IMG/VR virus record: IMGVR_UViG_3300027763_000039
Location: 44,317 to 108,316 of that record
Source: a virus
Reading direction: 5' to 3' (one strand)
DNA length: 64,000 bases
This document shows positions 30,501 to 35,642 of this stretch, one piece after another. Below the pieces are notes generated by a model. It searched no databases, was not told the origin of the DNA, and saw nothing but the letters and a program-made list of their open reading frames with translations. Every line of letters begins with the position of its first letter. The stretch's first letter is position 1. The translations under genes were made by a program, and so were the position numbers.

Positions 30501-33500
30501 TAAATCAGCTGCTTGTCTAGTACCAAGACTCACTCCTCCGACTACTTGATCTTCTGCTGACCTATAAGCTGTATCGAAATCGACAGAAGGATTGGCTGTT
30601 GCTATCTGATTTACAATTTTAGCTAATAGATCATCTACTGCTTTTTCAGCCTGTGCTGATACCGCATCAAAACTCGCTACTGCTTCATATGTTGTGCCAC
30701 CCCCAGCAAATCGTTGTATTCCACGAACAGCACCACCAGAACGATAGCCTAAAGCTTTAGTTGCAGCTTCACGAAGAATAAAGCTACCTACTGGTAAGTT
30801 TATCGGCCCTATACTATCACTAGTTCCTGTACCCGAACCTTTAAAAACACTAATTCCCCCAGAAGAAAATGAACTCATTCCATTACGATCTGCTTGATTC
30901 ATTCGGTTGAGTTTACCATATCCTATTGCCTTGGCTGTTTCTGGTGGAACATAAGCCTCACCATTAGAAACCATAGCTTGAACATGTCCACCCGATGCAT
31001 AACCTCTAGCTTTAAGATAATTACCAATTTGGTCTTTTAGTTCTGCTGGGCCATTAAGGGTAAGTTTAGCATCTGTTGGAATATTTTGAGGAAGATTAAA
31101 ATATTTAGCAGCATCCTGAAGACCATCTGGGAAGTCGATACCATAATTGGTGGCGGCTTTATTTGCTATTGGACCACCAAGCTGATGAATAATACTTTCA
31201 GCCATATATCCCTGAGCATTGGCCTCGCCCATCTTTTTACGATCAGAAGATTTAACTTTTTTATTCTTATATAGATAGGTGTTAATACCTGCTGCTTTTG
31301 CTGCATTAATATTTCTCTCATCATCATCAATAAATGAACCAGACTTGTCCATCTCTTTAAGTTTAAGTTCGGCAATTTGTTCAGCAGTACGATCTGGACC
31401 ACCAACACCTTTAATTCTATCTATTGGTATTGGGAGTCCATTTTTAGCTAACCATGTAGCAATCAAACCCATAGTTGCTTGTGGCCTAGCTGAAATCACA
31501 TGTAAATTATCAAGTAGTTCTGGAGTTTTCTTAACTTGACTAACAAGAGCTTTACCTAATTTGCTAAGTGTAGCTTTTGCTAGAGCCCTCTCTACTTTTG
31601 TCTTATCAGAAAATTCACTAAATCTTGGTTTTCTAGGATCAGATAGAATTTTATCAGCACCAAAAGCTAATGTCCTATCAAAATCAGAATATATGGGACC
31701 AACTTGTTTTAAAATATCTCTAATCATTACATTCTTGGTTAAGTTTTGACTTTCACCACTCATCGCTTGAGCCATCCTCTTGATGTCTCTTCCAGCAGCG
31801 TTTTTATCTAGGACACCACTAGTAATTCTAACTTTAACTGGATTATTTAGTCCTGGAATATCCATTCTGGGAGTTGTAGCAAAAGCTTTGCCCTTGAATC
31901 CAGCAGCACCAAACAATAGACCCTCTGTAGTTGCTTTTTGTATATCCAGATCATTTGCTGCTTTAATTCCAGAAGTTTTCTTTGTATAAGCTGCTAAGAT
32001 TTGATCTTTGATGCTTTTTTCCTGTGGACTTAATGCATTTTTTTTCTTTAATATTTTGAGTATATCACCAGCATTTGCTCCACTAGCTTGCATTGCTCCT
32101 TGTAGAGTAAGAACTTTTAATATTTCGCTAGAAGTAGCTGTTGTTCCTGCTGTTGGAGTTACCAAACCAGCATTAGCAAACTTACGAATAAAACCTCCGG
32201 AAGCTCTATTATTTTTCCCTTGATTTTTTGCGTATAAATCTCTAATTTCATTCATTACCAAATCTTTATTAGGCATCTCATAAACATTAATATTACCGAT
32301 GTCCTTAGACTCTGGAGAAGAAAGAGTAAATGGCCTAGTTAAATTTCTAACCACTCTTGCTCTTAATAACTTATCTAAATAATCTGTTTTAGACACCATA
32401 CCAGAAGGACGAAATTTTACTTCTCCTACTGATTTTCCATCTGCACTAATAAGATCTACGGGATAACTATTTCTACGAGGAATATTTTCAATTTCTCCAG
32501 TTGGTATATATTGTTTTCCTACTCGTTCTTTTATAGTTCTAGAAAGTAATCTCTCATATGCTTCAGACCATTTGGGGCTCTCATCTGCTGTTCCAAGCTG
32601 ACTAATTCTTCGTGCTCCTTCTTTACCAGCTAAAAAGTCTTTTGGTGATTTATCACTTCCTCTTCTTCCTAAAAGATTAGAGTAGCTTTGCATTTGTGTT
32701 GGAGTAGCTTTATTTTTTCCTAATGAAAATCTCTGATTTGTTGGAGAAATAGGTAGACCTTTTCTCATGTCATTATAAATTTCTCTTGCAATACTCTTAA
32801 CGTTCAATCCTAACATCCACGGCTCTATCTGTTTAATAAATCCTGAAGCACTATCTTCATTAACGTTCATATACCTAGCTATTTTAGGATTTTGAGAAAT
32901 TAATGAAACAGCTTGAGGTAGTTTTTGGATAGATACTGGTCCTACTTTTCCTCCTCCAGCATGTCTATTAATACGATGAAGATTTCCTACTCCAATACTA
33001 CGAACAGCACTTTTTCTAAGAACAAACTCTCCCGGCGTTAACATGGCCGGAACAGTATCTCCATCTCCAGAACCTGGAACATGACCACCAGCAGCAAAAG
33101 CTCTGATTTGTCCACCCTGATTATTTCTGGTGGGTCTAATACCACCAATAAATCCTCTACCGAACTGACCAAGAGCAGACAAACCTCTCATTGCAAATAT
33201 AGCACCAAGAGCTGGTAATGCTCCCTTGGCAGCATCTGTTAATCGAATTAAATTACTAGTTAAATCTAAAGATAATTTAACGAAAGACTGAAATCCAGAA
33301 CTTTGTCCAATGGATCTTACTAAGCCTACAAACTCATTTCTTACTTTTGCCATTTGAACAGCTAAAGATTGTTGTGCGGTGGCAGCATCAATTGCTAAAG
33401 AGTCTTGTCCACTTTGTGCAACCTTTAATGCTGCTTGAGCAGTTGCGAACTGTTGAATTAATGGAATCACCTTACCAATCTGACGAAAACCACCAAGTTC

Positions 33501-34679
33501 TTCTACAATTCTGGAGAACTTTAAATCTCGGGGATCTAATTGAGATAGTCCTTCACTTAATCTTCTAACAGCTTCGTATGGTCCAACGAATTTACCTTGA
33601 AGGTCTGTTAGTGTTACACCATATTCTTTAAGGGCATCGATTGTGTCTCCTCTTTGAATTCTGGTAAAAATTGTTCTTAAACCAGTAGCAATAGTTTCAG
33701 CACTTTCACGAGTTGTAGCTCGAACGCTAGTAAACACAGCCATAAATTCATTTAGAGCTTGAGTACCTTCACTAACACCCTTACTAGCTGTAGCAAACAC
33801 ACCACCGGTACGCTGAATAGCAGTAATAATATCACCGGCTTCAACAGCAAACTTAGCAGCTACCGCATTAACTGAACCCAATGCACTATCTAATTCACCA
33901 GCACTAATACCAAACTGTCTCATTAATGCGATACTACCTTCTACGGTACTATTCAAGTTATCGAATGATGGAGCTAATGCACTAAGAGCTAAAGCTTTTA
34001 ATGCCTTCTCTGTATCTCTAGCACTTAAACCAGCCTGAGCTAATGTGCTAGATACTTTAATTAATTCGTTAGATGACACACCAAACTTGGTTGATAATTC
34101 AGTAATTTCGCCAACCAATCCACCAAGATTCTTTACGGAAGTATCAGTAACCTGAGATACTCTGACTAATTCTTGATTAAAAGCAATAAAGTCGGTTGTT
34201 GCAGATGTCAGGGCGTTGGATACTTTATAGATGACAGCTGTTACTGTGCTAATAGCAGCAAATCTACGAGCAGCCAATGCTGATTGGCGACCAAATTCCA
34301 TAAAAGCTGAAGTTGTATTATGAACCGCAGCAGAAGCCGCAGCGTTTTGTTGAACAACATTTCTTGTAGCAGCATTAATCTGTTGTAAGTTTGCCGGTAG
34401 ATTAGCAGCACTATTATTAACTTGTTGTATAGCTGTTCCAAGATTTCTCAAAGATAAAGCTGTAGCATTTGCTGAGGCATTGGTGGCCTGTAAGGTATTA
34501 GTAAAATTTCTAAAAGTTTGATTAAGAGTAGTAATATTACGAGTTACATTAGGATCAACACGAACATTAACATCAGCATTAATAGTTCCTAGTTGTCGCC
34601 TAATATCAGCAACAACAGTCCTAATGTTAGATGGTCCTCGTAAATTTAACTCTGCTGTAAGATTAAAACCTCTAGCCAT
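18528..34679 (-). CDS. Giant modular tape measure protein, 5,383 aa
   Basis: The start is the ATG after GAGG, 6-7 bases away; the stop TAA is just before the next gene's SD. Residues 1-150 are Asn/Ala/Gln-rich helix, and ~150-480 match the phage minor tail/tape measure domain (PhageMin_Tail type: ATTDFIAFNQELVRVSQVTD, ATRESAETIATGLRTIFTRI). Two Ala/Gly hydrophobic stretches (~1513-1585, 2581-2622) could form membrane helices. Residues ~1600-2300 are helical/coiled coil. Five copies of DTVPAMLTPGEFV (~541, 2376, 3291, 3534, 5090) join modules that resemble PD-(D/E)xK (~640-810), HAD (~985-1165), HExxH zincin (~3595-3830), GNAT (~4515-4620) and ART (~4835-5070) domains. The gene follows tail tube and chaperone-like genes. 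Fully extended at ~0.15 nm per residue it would span about 0.8 micrometre. The tape measure identity is firm; the embedded enzymes are provisional. Confidence 0.95.
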   Translation of the reverse strand: MARGFNLTAELNLRGPSNIRTVVADIRRQLGTINADVNVRVDPNVTRNITTLNQTFRNFTNTLQATNASANATALSLRNLGTAIQQVNNSAANLPANLQQINAATRNVVQQNAAASAAVHNTTSAFMEFGRQSALAARRFAAISTVTAVIYKVSNALTSATTDFIAFNQELVRVSQVTDTSVKNLGGLVGEITELSTKFGVSSNELIKVSSTLAQAGLSARDTEKALKALALSALAPSFDNLNSTVEGSIALMRQFGISAGELDSALGSVNAVAAKFAVEAGDIITAIQRTGGVFATASKGVSEGTQALNEFMAVFTSVRATTRESAETIATGLRTIFTRIQRGDTIDALKEYGVTLTDLQGKFVGPYEAVRRLSEGLSQLDPRDLKFSRIVEELGGFRQIGKVIPLIQQFATAQAALKVAQSGQDSLAIDAATAQQSLAVQMAKVRNEFVGLVRSIGQSSGFQSFVKLSLDLTSNLIRLTDAAKGALPALGAIFAMRGLSALGQFGRGFIGGIRPTRNNQGGQIRAFAAGGHVPGSGDGDTVPAMLTPGEFVLRKSAVRSIGVGNLHRINRHAGGGKVGPVSIQKLPQAVSLISQNPKIARYMNVNEDSASGFIKQIEPWMLGLNVKSIAREIYNDMRKGLPISPTNQRFSLGKNKATPTQMQSYSNLLGRRGSDKSPKDFLAGKEGARRISQLGTADESPKWSEAYERLLSRTIKERVGKQYIPTGEIENIPRRNSYPVDLISADGKSVGEVKFRPSGMVSKTDYLDKLLRARVVRNLTRPFTLSSPESKDIGNINVYEMPNKDLVMNEIRDLYAKNQGKNNRASGGFIRKFANAGLVTPTAGTTATSSEILKVLTLQGAMQASGANAGDILKILKKKNALSPQEKSIKDQILAAYTKKTSGIKAANDLDIQKATTEGLLFGAAGFKGKAFATTPRMDIPGLNNPVKVRITSGVLDKNAAGRDIKRMAQAMSGESQNLTKNVMIRDILKQVGPIYSDFDRTLAFGADKILSDPRKPRFSEFSDKTKVERALAKATLSKLGKALVSQVKKTPELLDNLHVISARPQATMGLIATWLAKNGLPIPIDRIKGVGGPDRTAEQIAELKLKEMDKSGSFIDDDERNINAAKAAGINTYLYKNKKVKSSDRKKMGEANAQGYMAESIIHQLGGPIANKAATNYGIDFPDGLQDAAKYFNLPQNIPTDAKLTLNGPAELKDQIGNYLKARGYASGGHVQAMVSNGEAYVPPETAKAIGYGKLNRMNQADRNGMSSFSSGGISVFKGSGTGTSDSIGPINLPVGSFILREAATKALGYRSGGAVRGIQRFAGGGTTYEAVASFDAVSAQAEKAVDDLLAKIVNQIATANPSVDFDTAYRSAEDQVVGGVSLGTRQAADLGDQNAAKAVADAQRKQVASLTRQIRATDSSVSVSMAKAAAERKVADAWGGLYKAVQTNTQSQSRLAQSFPTLSKAFQGASRGLGSIRSRIMGPSDEEIGNMSDSQRAQYEAKRDRRARYMNGGLALAFAAPMAAEAVGSMVGGSNGRGVAAAGTAFGGAVSVGAQFGPWGALAGAVAGAVLAVDSFGKAVAEADIDVSKKKIEGSATNAEAQLEKLNKNPKDAAITSSIIQNFKSIAAEEEKISAKQAELRQPSYLTRGLEAASFGMYKAAKPTDKQIAEEETANQKVAGEIALKTITAKVEGGSNIQEALSSFGGDKDLAKLNIAQTNEKFNLENKKLENIKKTPGQDPQIIADVEKRQKELIDVYFKEETATLQATVAERSRVQALQQSARTLNLASVSISKTFENMDQAIAAATMGLDKASQRIDEIASGQASLKTEFKSKDVLKNPNAYSQKERQTAISQVSGMFGTDKKFVEGLSKFGSSAEDTITKIAVKAQQSGNGSSETLGDDITRELTQQLIDTFGDNRISDAIREQLKGAVKDNIKQNDGVLDPQSLIESTGGLKQLIDSQKKSFNTMLGQYEFIEKGLNQYGEAVQKAAELQTQAIGKFASLQGYLSDSTVSLKEALGEGRRISLKERASGRYTEAAINAGIKPGSLTAANLTNQRTMLMGQQAAVQGNISKLENSGNAADPAVISLINKQKEALANLNRQIAATEKGLETLPDLIKQDMQDTLSKISQLRSEKESKTQAGASFGEKLVTSTPTELKNLNSTYDLLNRTLNGQITTINQSISAQQAYQKVIEDGGTHMDAVGAAQEAFASDAKNTFGLFNELITVSGLDNTDPQRAGNLRADLIENTARNQGLNVQNNPFLREIVANLRAAPKEDPQIKALENLYKQQQAALGEATQKAINPLLEKQAQILNTANTALITALTNLTNAFNNAQGRNEGLGLARPGNVMTRAQGGPVYAASGTLVNYEPRGTDTVPAMLTPGEFVVNRSATQNNLPLLKSINSGKYAKGGVVYLAGGSTNPVQIANVIDPLVANMISGSDDAGDALNIIARGNRYRVPSNLSPRDPLFKFLLARQGDPAMTGARVRREWNAAVRASRLGINDPIFKPYIQQITEVKLAGLDLGDNDIPEIRRPRNVNPNGLERWLGIQPVKPKPPASLLNRTGNMLGSAYQGARSVIRNPGAALSYGASQAPGIARAAAPIAGRFFGSIFGAVSGAMADPRLTNRNRLVNTGLGMLTGTGETMGDVGAHSMIGWATGVEQGTMLDRQLGNFSQLGLTSVEHATMGVPAQFAPITAALAMNIQETAGYLADANDATTSEIRTNRNLQASRRPRRPNDHLGGFDLNAFQRSAVERKAELLRLKKKDQAARGNSQGTSSNQNFYDEQIRLIDDSFNTMDTVPGIFWDTKQDKNRGTGASSARLDAATEAHVQYLDEQERKSELAAEQKRAEKAKKVERQRQEERRQTRATQVRATANRAVQTAVPYVSSVANAAVSGFQTINRNNQENINRRRAANESQADRWVDRPALPPGAAKVAFDGDTVDVYKQTDKLNKEKQEIEAEIDRYKYKDPKDMSKEQKRDKEKLLQQLEDKNRQIVSLNNKAFVDIPLAEQDRLWKNYEKKQEREANRAQILASNRANSRRFNLELAVGKAVGMGAPDKFRSPEAFMGWREQALSKLRGKFNLSGSPRLDEKLLTKYGLSADAAKDLFRPFTPEQAEALIQTMSQQTVGGNYKYSDRDIAILRMSQDQIEQVAFRIYNKSGDYGADVATMAERKRLEKAQGKTFAKLLRNFSSIDRMAARGQGMNPGQQAMLKNNISKQLTKMGYINPEDTDAANAARLSAFNINNTVGLLYPRVAAGNPAFRVAQGSSNGGMIYAADGTLVDYQPRGTDTVPAMLTPGEFVVNAKATSQHLPLLQAINKSKGGVIYRSVGGETKTLDSTQQSSQIRDKELNSRLQQEIANNAKNNLGLSTKISDTTKNTKDQQLPKLVNNTDTINRNNLTRFDKVDVTEQRLLKNTDDLKKQNKTNLSQTSDSLGYMMDRDSTHYELSTAHFALSNRMDAKLDRLLLLAAAPPMIPPAPPAGAQNGPPLPGAPPGAGNLPVNPGGAGAQFSKGGIVYASAGKLINYQPKGTDTVPAMLTPGEFVVNAKATSQNLPLLQAINKDKGGVIYAEKGKHIPSQDLSFEDVALGKGLPAKFSPRTPAYGSKAELDKAVAEGYNAAISNDEELKSQPLGKLDHLQYRRAFPYVERHKLDTKIRTHYQPPFDTRFSGSLMGKEGQEVIHVDPKKGSYGLLMHEMRHAAFGSTDESQRSETFMTNEDLDWAVQVYNAKYPNNPISMSRAEYLTRPFEIDARLGAVRQIMKRHQQALVSANKPVPYKTVEQAYHYFLANRNSLNRSEDSGFATEDLDFYTMFKDKYETMMAMRMAELYSNGGVVYAQDGRQINKPSLEDIRAQRKADYENEKLRRKQVAGIKRKDKQSNKAKLTPEQIEKARQEARIASILKNWGNPEESSQLRNSRQYWNEYGNYSDAVGGSPAVNFRTWMKENYPGVKGDRLEKMIKDFDPEDANATTYSKGGIIYAHEGTLVPRIMDPRLGQQNQSDMPEMTPTQGELDWARRQQQAHVANRDAEGFDWNAPEGVISAYGPPPGPGPLGAPFHERMNMFSDIVGSFLFGLPGAGPKPSPQTRVPRAKTPLLKQPVVLPAPRPERAPLGFEDLGTRGAANPKAGGVKGTGLTSTDTQATAQVFDPSKTMSQSRTLAEYQKSLKDARDIEFKRLEKLKTQWAKEQLAEYQKQEKEGTLRPDTKSRNQQGLPVYRSLEERADEIASYRVRSHQQTLDAAYTSAKNSSEYDFASNRTVDTNKITGASSFIKPQAKPTFSKFIETKDFDIDSIQRLIQYPQPVFDSLVETLYQLTGTSGELPKTFNRTNLLFGDQEIGITGIGAKAPGVAQQPVGRMGVRDTIGRENIQTALKEVLLSNFRSEMGKFERVNLGPVDEMNASRYKDRGLIGTAEQKVGGTYGAKVEGTGNFYQPESESAAAEFLSRHTNFNLTQADTDPKLAQSRGGFLIETARGVLEDAKQKVMIKLQQSLLAQQNKPQTPDVPGAPASNKIRILSPYDNTNADKFNSEVFGEDAREIIAFYEDPKTGSANQGWGRVSAKPIDNQKTFKIETSLAKKGYGESLYHAIIEYITKIGGSVIPDDSQTPDAKKLWKKLEKHPDISAGENGYTKKPSLITDTTRVESGVGEDYIRRPTTSYEIEQQGYGDLVKPVSPTPVTPIPSSKAKAFGQFKSQGGIVYAQNGVLVPGSRLMDPRLGQQNQNYMPEMTPTQGELDFANQQAKLQTQRAKITTDNSGRQWHTPTGEISAYGPPAGPGLLGASFLERAGAAWNMFTDIAEAAVAGGATTTNAGSRQSIRGAKTPITKSSAPLDVPKASKTVPLFHASNTGLEDSILKSFQKEGGKSSIAKGYGQGQGLYTYTSREAAEKHARSIMQGTLTGADTRGKPMIVKFDETLDPSRFDLDYELNKSYVARWLHDNFDQVQSVLSDMKYSPLLKKLELQDPSGKTLRGIQTQTFASPNSGGGGLADSWLMQQQTRLPSRRAIYDSTDAVTRDGEVLSQIMKFIGKRNPEMLQKFREGFFETMPPGSAIKYIGSDNLAPSNIDVLAKARGGVVYANNGMLIPYQPRGTDTVPAMLTPGEFVVNRQATQQNLPLLKSINSGAQGFSSGGVVYLESGGETPKKRKYTQDRDERRQLDQLRLAAIEAERKQTRDSIEAERKALGERVKEAQINKAEEYKYRGIPRQIQQAPPQGNQTNQQNQQQNQAMFTQGNQQMNPQMSQRVNMAAQAAFDPQHAGDVDKQLAIFGTLLTGSNQVLTQFGMALENMIQSMGATPVGGGVNNNSRGQLDGLSQFTSTFNRFIGQLEQIKIPEQVNLQGTHRVEVVINGASVFANMQEPIQRMILDQVNGAMNKLAMKTEGVLQV
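19374..19412 (-). repeat. Tape measure DTVPAMLTPGEFV repeat, copy 5 (most C-terminal)
   Basis: Thirteen residues identical to the other four copies, inside a GG-x-V-Y...YQPRG linker. It differs from the other copies only at synonymous bases. Confidence 0.9.
19465..20175 (-). other. ADP-ribosyltransferase-like domain inside the tape measure
   Basis: Residues ~4835-5070. LFHASNTGLEDSIL resembles the first ART motif (aromatic-His-Gly/Ala-Ser/Thr), and GYGQGQGLYTYTSREAAEKHA resembles the second (G-x-G-hydrophobic-Tyr, then Ser/Thr and an A-x-x-[YH]-A helix). A clear third catalytic Glu is not assigned; acidic residues follow in KFDETLDPSRFDLD. The domain is bounded by a GG-rich linker on its C-terminal side. 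The motif reading is by eye. Confidence 0.45.
20476..20548 (-). repeat. Intragenic 73-bp duplication in the tape measure gene, copy B
   Basis: Encodes MDPRLGQQNQ then MPEMTPTQGELD. It matches copy A (22636-22708) with about eight base differences by eye, and both copies are followed by related ISAYGPP segments. Confidence 0.85.
20810..21145 (-). other. GNAT acetyltransferase-like domain inside the tape measure
   Basis: Residues ~4515-4620. A beta-rich N-terminal half (EIIAFYEDP...GWGRVSAKP) is followed by AKKGYGESLYHAIIEYI, which fits GNAT motif A (Q/R/K-x-x-G-x-G, then a helix). The closing IPDDSQTPDAKKLWKKL resembles the C-terminal part of many small GNATs. The family is inferred from pattern only. 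Confidence 0.45.
22636..22708 (-). repeat. Intragenic 73-bp duplication in the tape measure gene, copy A
   Basis: Partner of 20476-20548. The two copies are far more alike at DNA level than the DTVPAMLTPGEFV copies, so this duplication is younger. Confidence 0.85.
23190..23900 (-). other. HExxH zinc-metallopeptidase-like domain inside the tape measure
   Basis: Residues ~3595-3830. LLMHEMRHAAF carries the HExxH zincin motif at about residue 3694, preceded by a beta strand (EVIHVDPKKG) as expected for an edge strand. A candidate third zinc ligand is the Glu in RPFEIDARLGA about 60 residues later. The domain lies between GG-V/I-Y linkers. The substrate is unknown. Confidence 0.55.
24042..24080 (-). 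repeat. Tape measure DTVPAMLTPGEFV repeat, copy 4
   Basis: Identical 13-residue core preceded by YQPKGT and followed by VNAKATSQNLPLLQAINK. It lies just before the zincin-like module. Confidence 0.9.
24771..24809 (-). repeat. Tape measure DTVPAMLTPGEFV repeat, copy 3
   Basis: Identical core preceded by YQPRGT and followed by VNAKATSQHLPLLQAINK. It shares its flanks with copy 4 at protein level. Confidence 0.9.
27516..27554 (-). repeat. Tape measure DTVPAMLTPGEFV repeat, copy 2
   Basis: Identical core, preceded by YEPRGT and followed by VNRSATQNNLPLLKSINS. It lies between the coiled-coil region and the second hydrophobic region. Confidence 0.9.
31180..31725 (-). other. HAD-like phosphatase domain inside the tape measure
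   Basis: Residues ~985-1165. YSDFDRTLAFG provides the DxDxT nucleophile motif, HVISARPQAT the second motif (hydrophobic strand ending Ser), and a Lys lies before SGSFIDDDERNINAA, the acidic Mg-binding motif, all in the correct order and spacing for a HAD hydrolase. This is the best supported of the embedded enzyme-like modules. Confidence 0.7.
32250..32760 (-). other. PD-(D/E)xK nuclease-like domain inside the tape measure
   Basis: Residues ~640-810. YPVDLISADGKSVGEVKF matches the D-(x)n-E-x-K core (Asp in VDLI, Glu and Lys in GEVKF) of restriction-endonuclease-fold nucleases, followed by a helix (KTDYLDKLLRARVV) and a strand (NINVYEMP). The motif is short, so this is tentative. Confidence 0.4.
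33021..33059 (-). repeat. Tape measure DTVPAMLTPGEFV repeat, copy 1 (most N-terminal)
   Basis: Identical core after GGHVPGSGDG and before LRKSAVRSIG. It lies at the end of the conventional minor-tail domain, and its flanks differ from copies 2-5. Confidence 0.9.
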
Positions 34680-34691
34680 AATTTATACCTC

Positions 34692-34730
34692 AAAAAAATA
34701 ACACCACACTGTCGAGTAACAGTATGGTGC
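34692..34730 (-). terminator. Terminator-like hairpin before the tape measure gene
   Basis: On the minus strand an 11-bp stem (CACCATACTGT / ACAGTGTGGTG, one G-U pair) with a 6-base loop is followed by TTATTTTTTTG. It lies in the 80-base gap after the 293-aa gene, with the T-run ending 12 bases before the tape measure ATG. The odd pair is G-U only on the minus strand and a C-A mismatch on the plus strand, so the signal fits minus-strand transcription. It could act as a partial terminator that lowers tape measure expression. Confidence 0.75.
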
Positions 34731-34759
34731 TATAAGTGAAACAAAATTTAGAAAAAATA

Positions 34760-35641
34760 TCAGACAGTTTTATCTGATGGAGTTGGTTCTGGGGCTGGTG
34801 TAGTTGTAGGAGTTGTTTCATCTTTTTTAGTTTCTTCTTTATTGCTTTCTAATACAACGGGCTTTCCTTCTTCGTCCAAAAATGGCTGTGCTTCAACTAC
34901 ATAGTCACCTTCTAGATCTACCCTATTGCCGAACTTATCAACAAAGTTACCCTGCTCATCAATGAAACGATTATTCTCATCGATCAACCTACCTTCAGCA
35001 TCAACCAAACGACCCTGCTTATCAACAAGCCTTAACTTTTCATCAACAAATTTATACTTCTGTAAAAACTTGTTTTCTGGTAAAGTCTTCTCAAAATTAT
35101 TATCCAACCCATAAATTATATTAGCCAATTTCTGAGCACCGAGCAAAGCTACTGGGTCATCTGCTTTGTTCAAATACTCTTCCAAACTCTTAAAATAAGG
35201 CTCATTAGTATCTTTATACACCACACAAGCGGATACTAAATAATTAAACCTAGCATTATCAGCTTGACCTTCAGCACTATGATTATCTAAAGATGTACGA
35301 ACACTAATTAGGTCTCTTATTTCGGCCCTAATTTCTTTCATCTTTAAAGCAAGGTCTTTAGCATCCTTTAGACCGAACCCACCCTTAGCTAATCTCTTTT
35401 CTCCATCTAATAGTTCTTGTTGCAGATCGGAGAACTTTCTCTGCTTTTCCTTGTTCCATAAGCCCTGTTCTTCTAAGAGATCATCCATCTTTGCTCTAAC
35501 CACAGATTTACTCTTTATAGCGTCTGTAAAGGCTTGGTTATAAGTTTTCTGGGCTTCTCTTTGATCATTTAAAGAGGGTGAACGGACCACGAAATGCTTC
35601 TCTACATTATCAACAACCACACTAAAGTTATCAGTTTTCAT
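34760..35641 (-). CDS. Putative tail assembly chaperone-like protein with GRLVD repeats, 293 aa
   Basis: The start ATG follows AGGAAGGA and lies 1 base after the upstream stop. Residues ~1-190 are charged and helical, with a segment resembling tape measure chaperone-type proteins (FNYLVSACVVYKDTNEPYFK). Residues ~196-247 hold about seven short repeats of the form G-x-x-[VI]-D-x-x-G (RLVDKQGRLVDAEGRLIDEN and onward). The tail is acidic then Thr/Pro-rich (TTPTTTPAPEPTP), probably disordered. It is the last gene before the tape measure, the usual place for the gpG/gpGT-type chaperone. The function is inferred from position and is not proven by a recognised family. Confidence 0.75.
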   Translation of the reverse strand: MKTDNFSVVVDNVEKHFVVRSPSLNDQREAQKTYNQAFTDAIKSKSVVRAKMDDLLEEQGLWNKEKQRKFSDLQQELLDGEKRLAKGGFGLKDAKDLALKMKEIRAEIRDLISVRTSLDNHSAEGQADNARFNYLVSACVVYKDTNEPYFKSLEEYLNKADDPVALLGAQKLANIIYGLDNNFEKTLPENKFLQKYKFVDEKLRLVDKQGRLVDAEGRLIDENNRFIDEQGNFVDKFGNRVDLEGDYVVEAQPFLDEEGKPVVLESNKEETKKDETTPTTTPAPEPTPSDKTV

Positions 35642-35642
35642 A

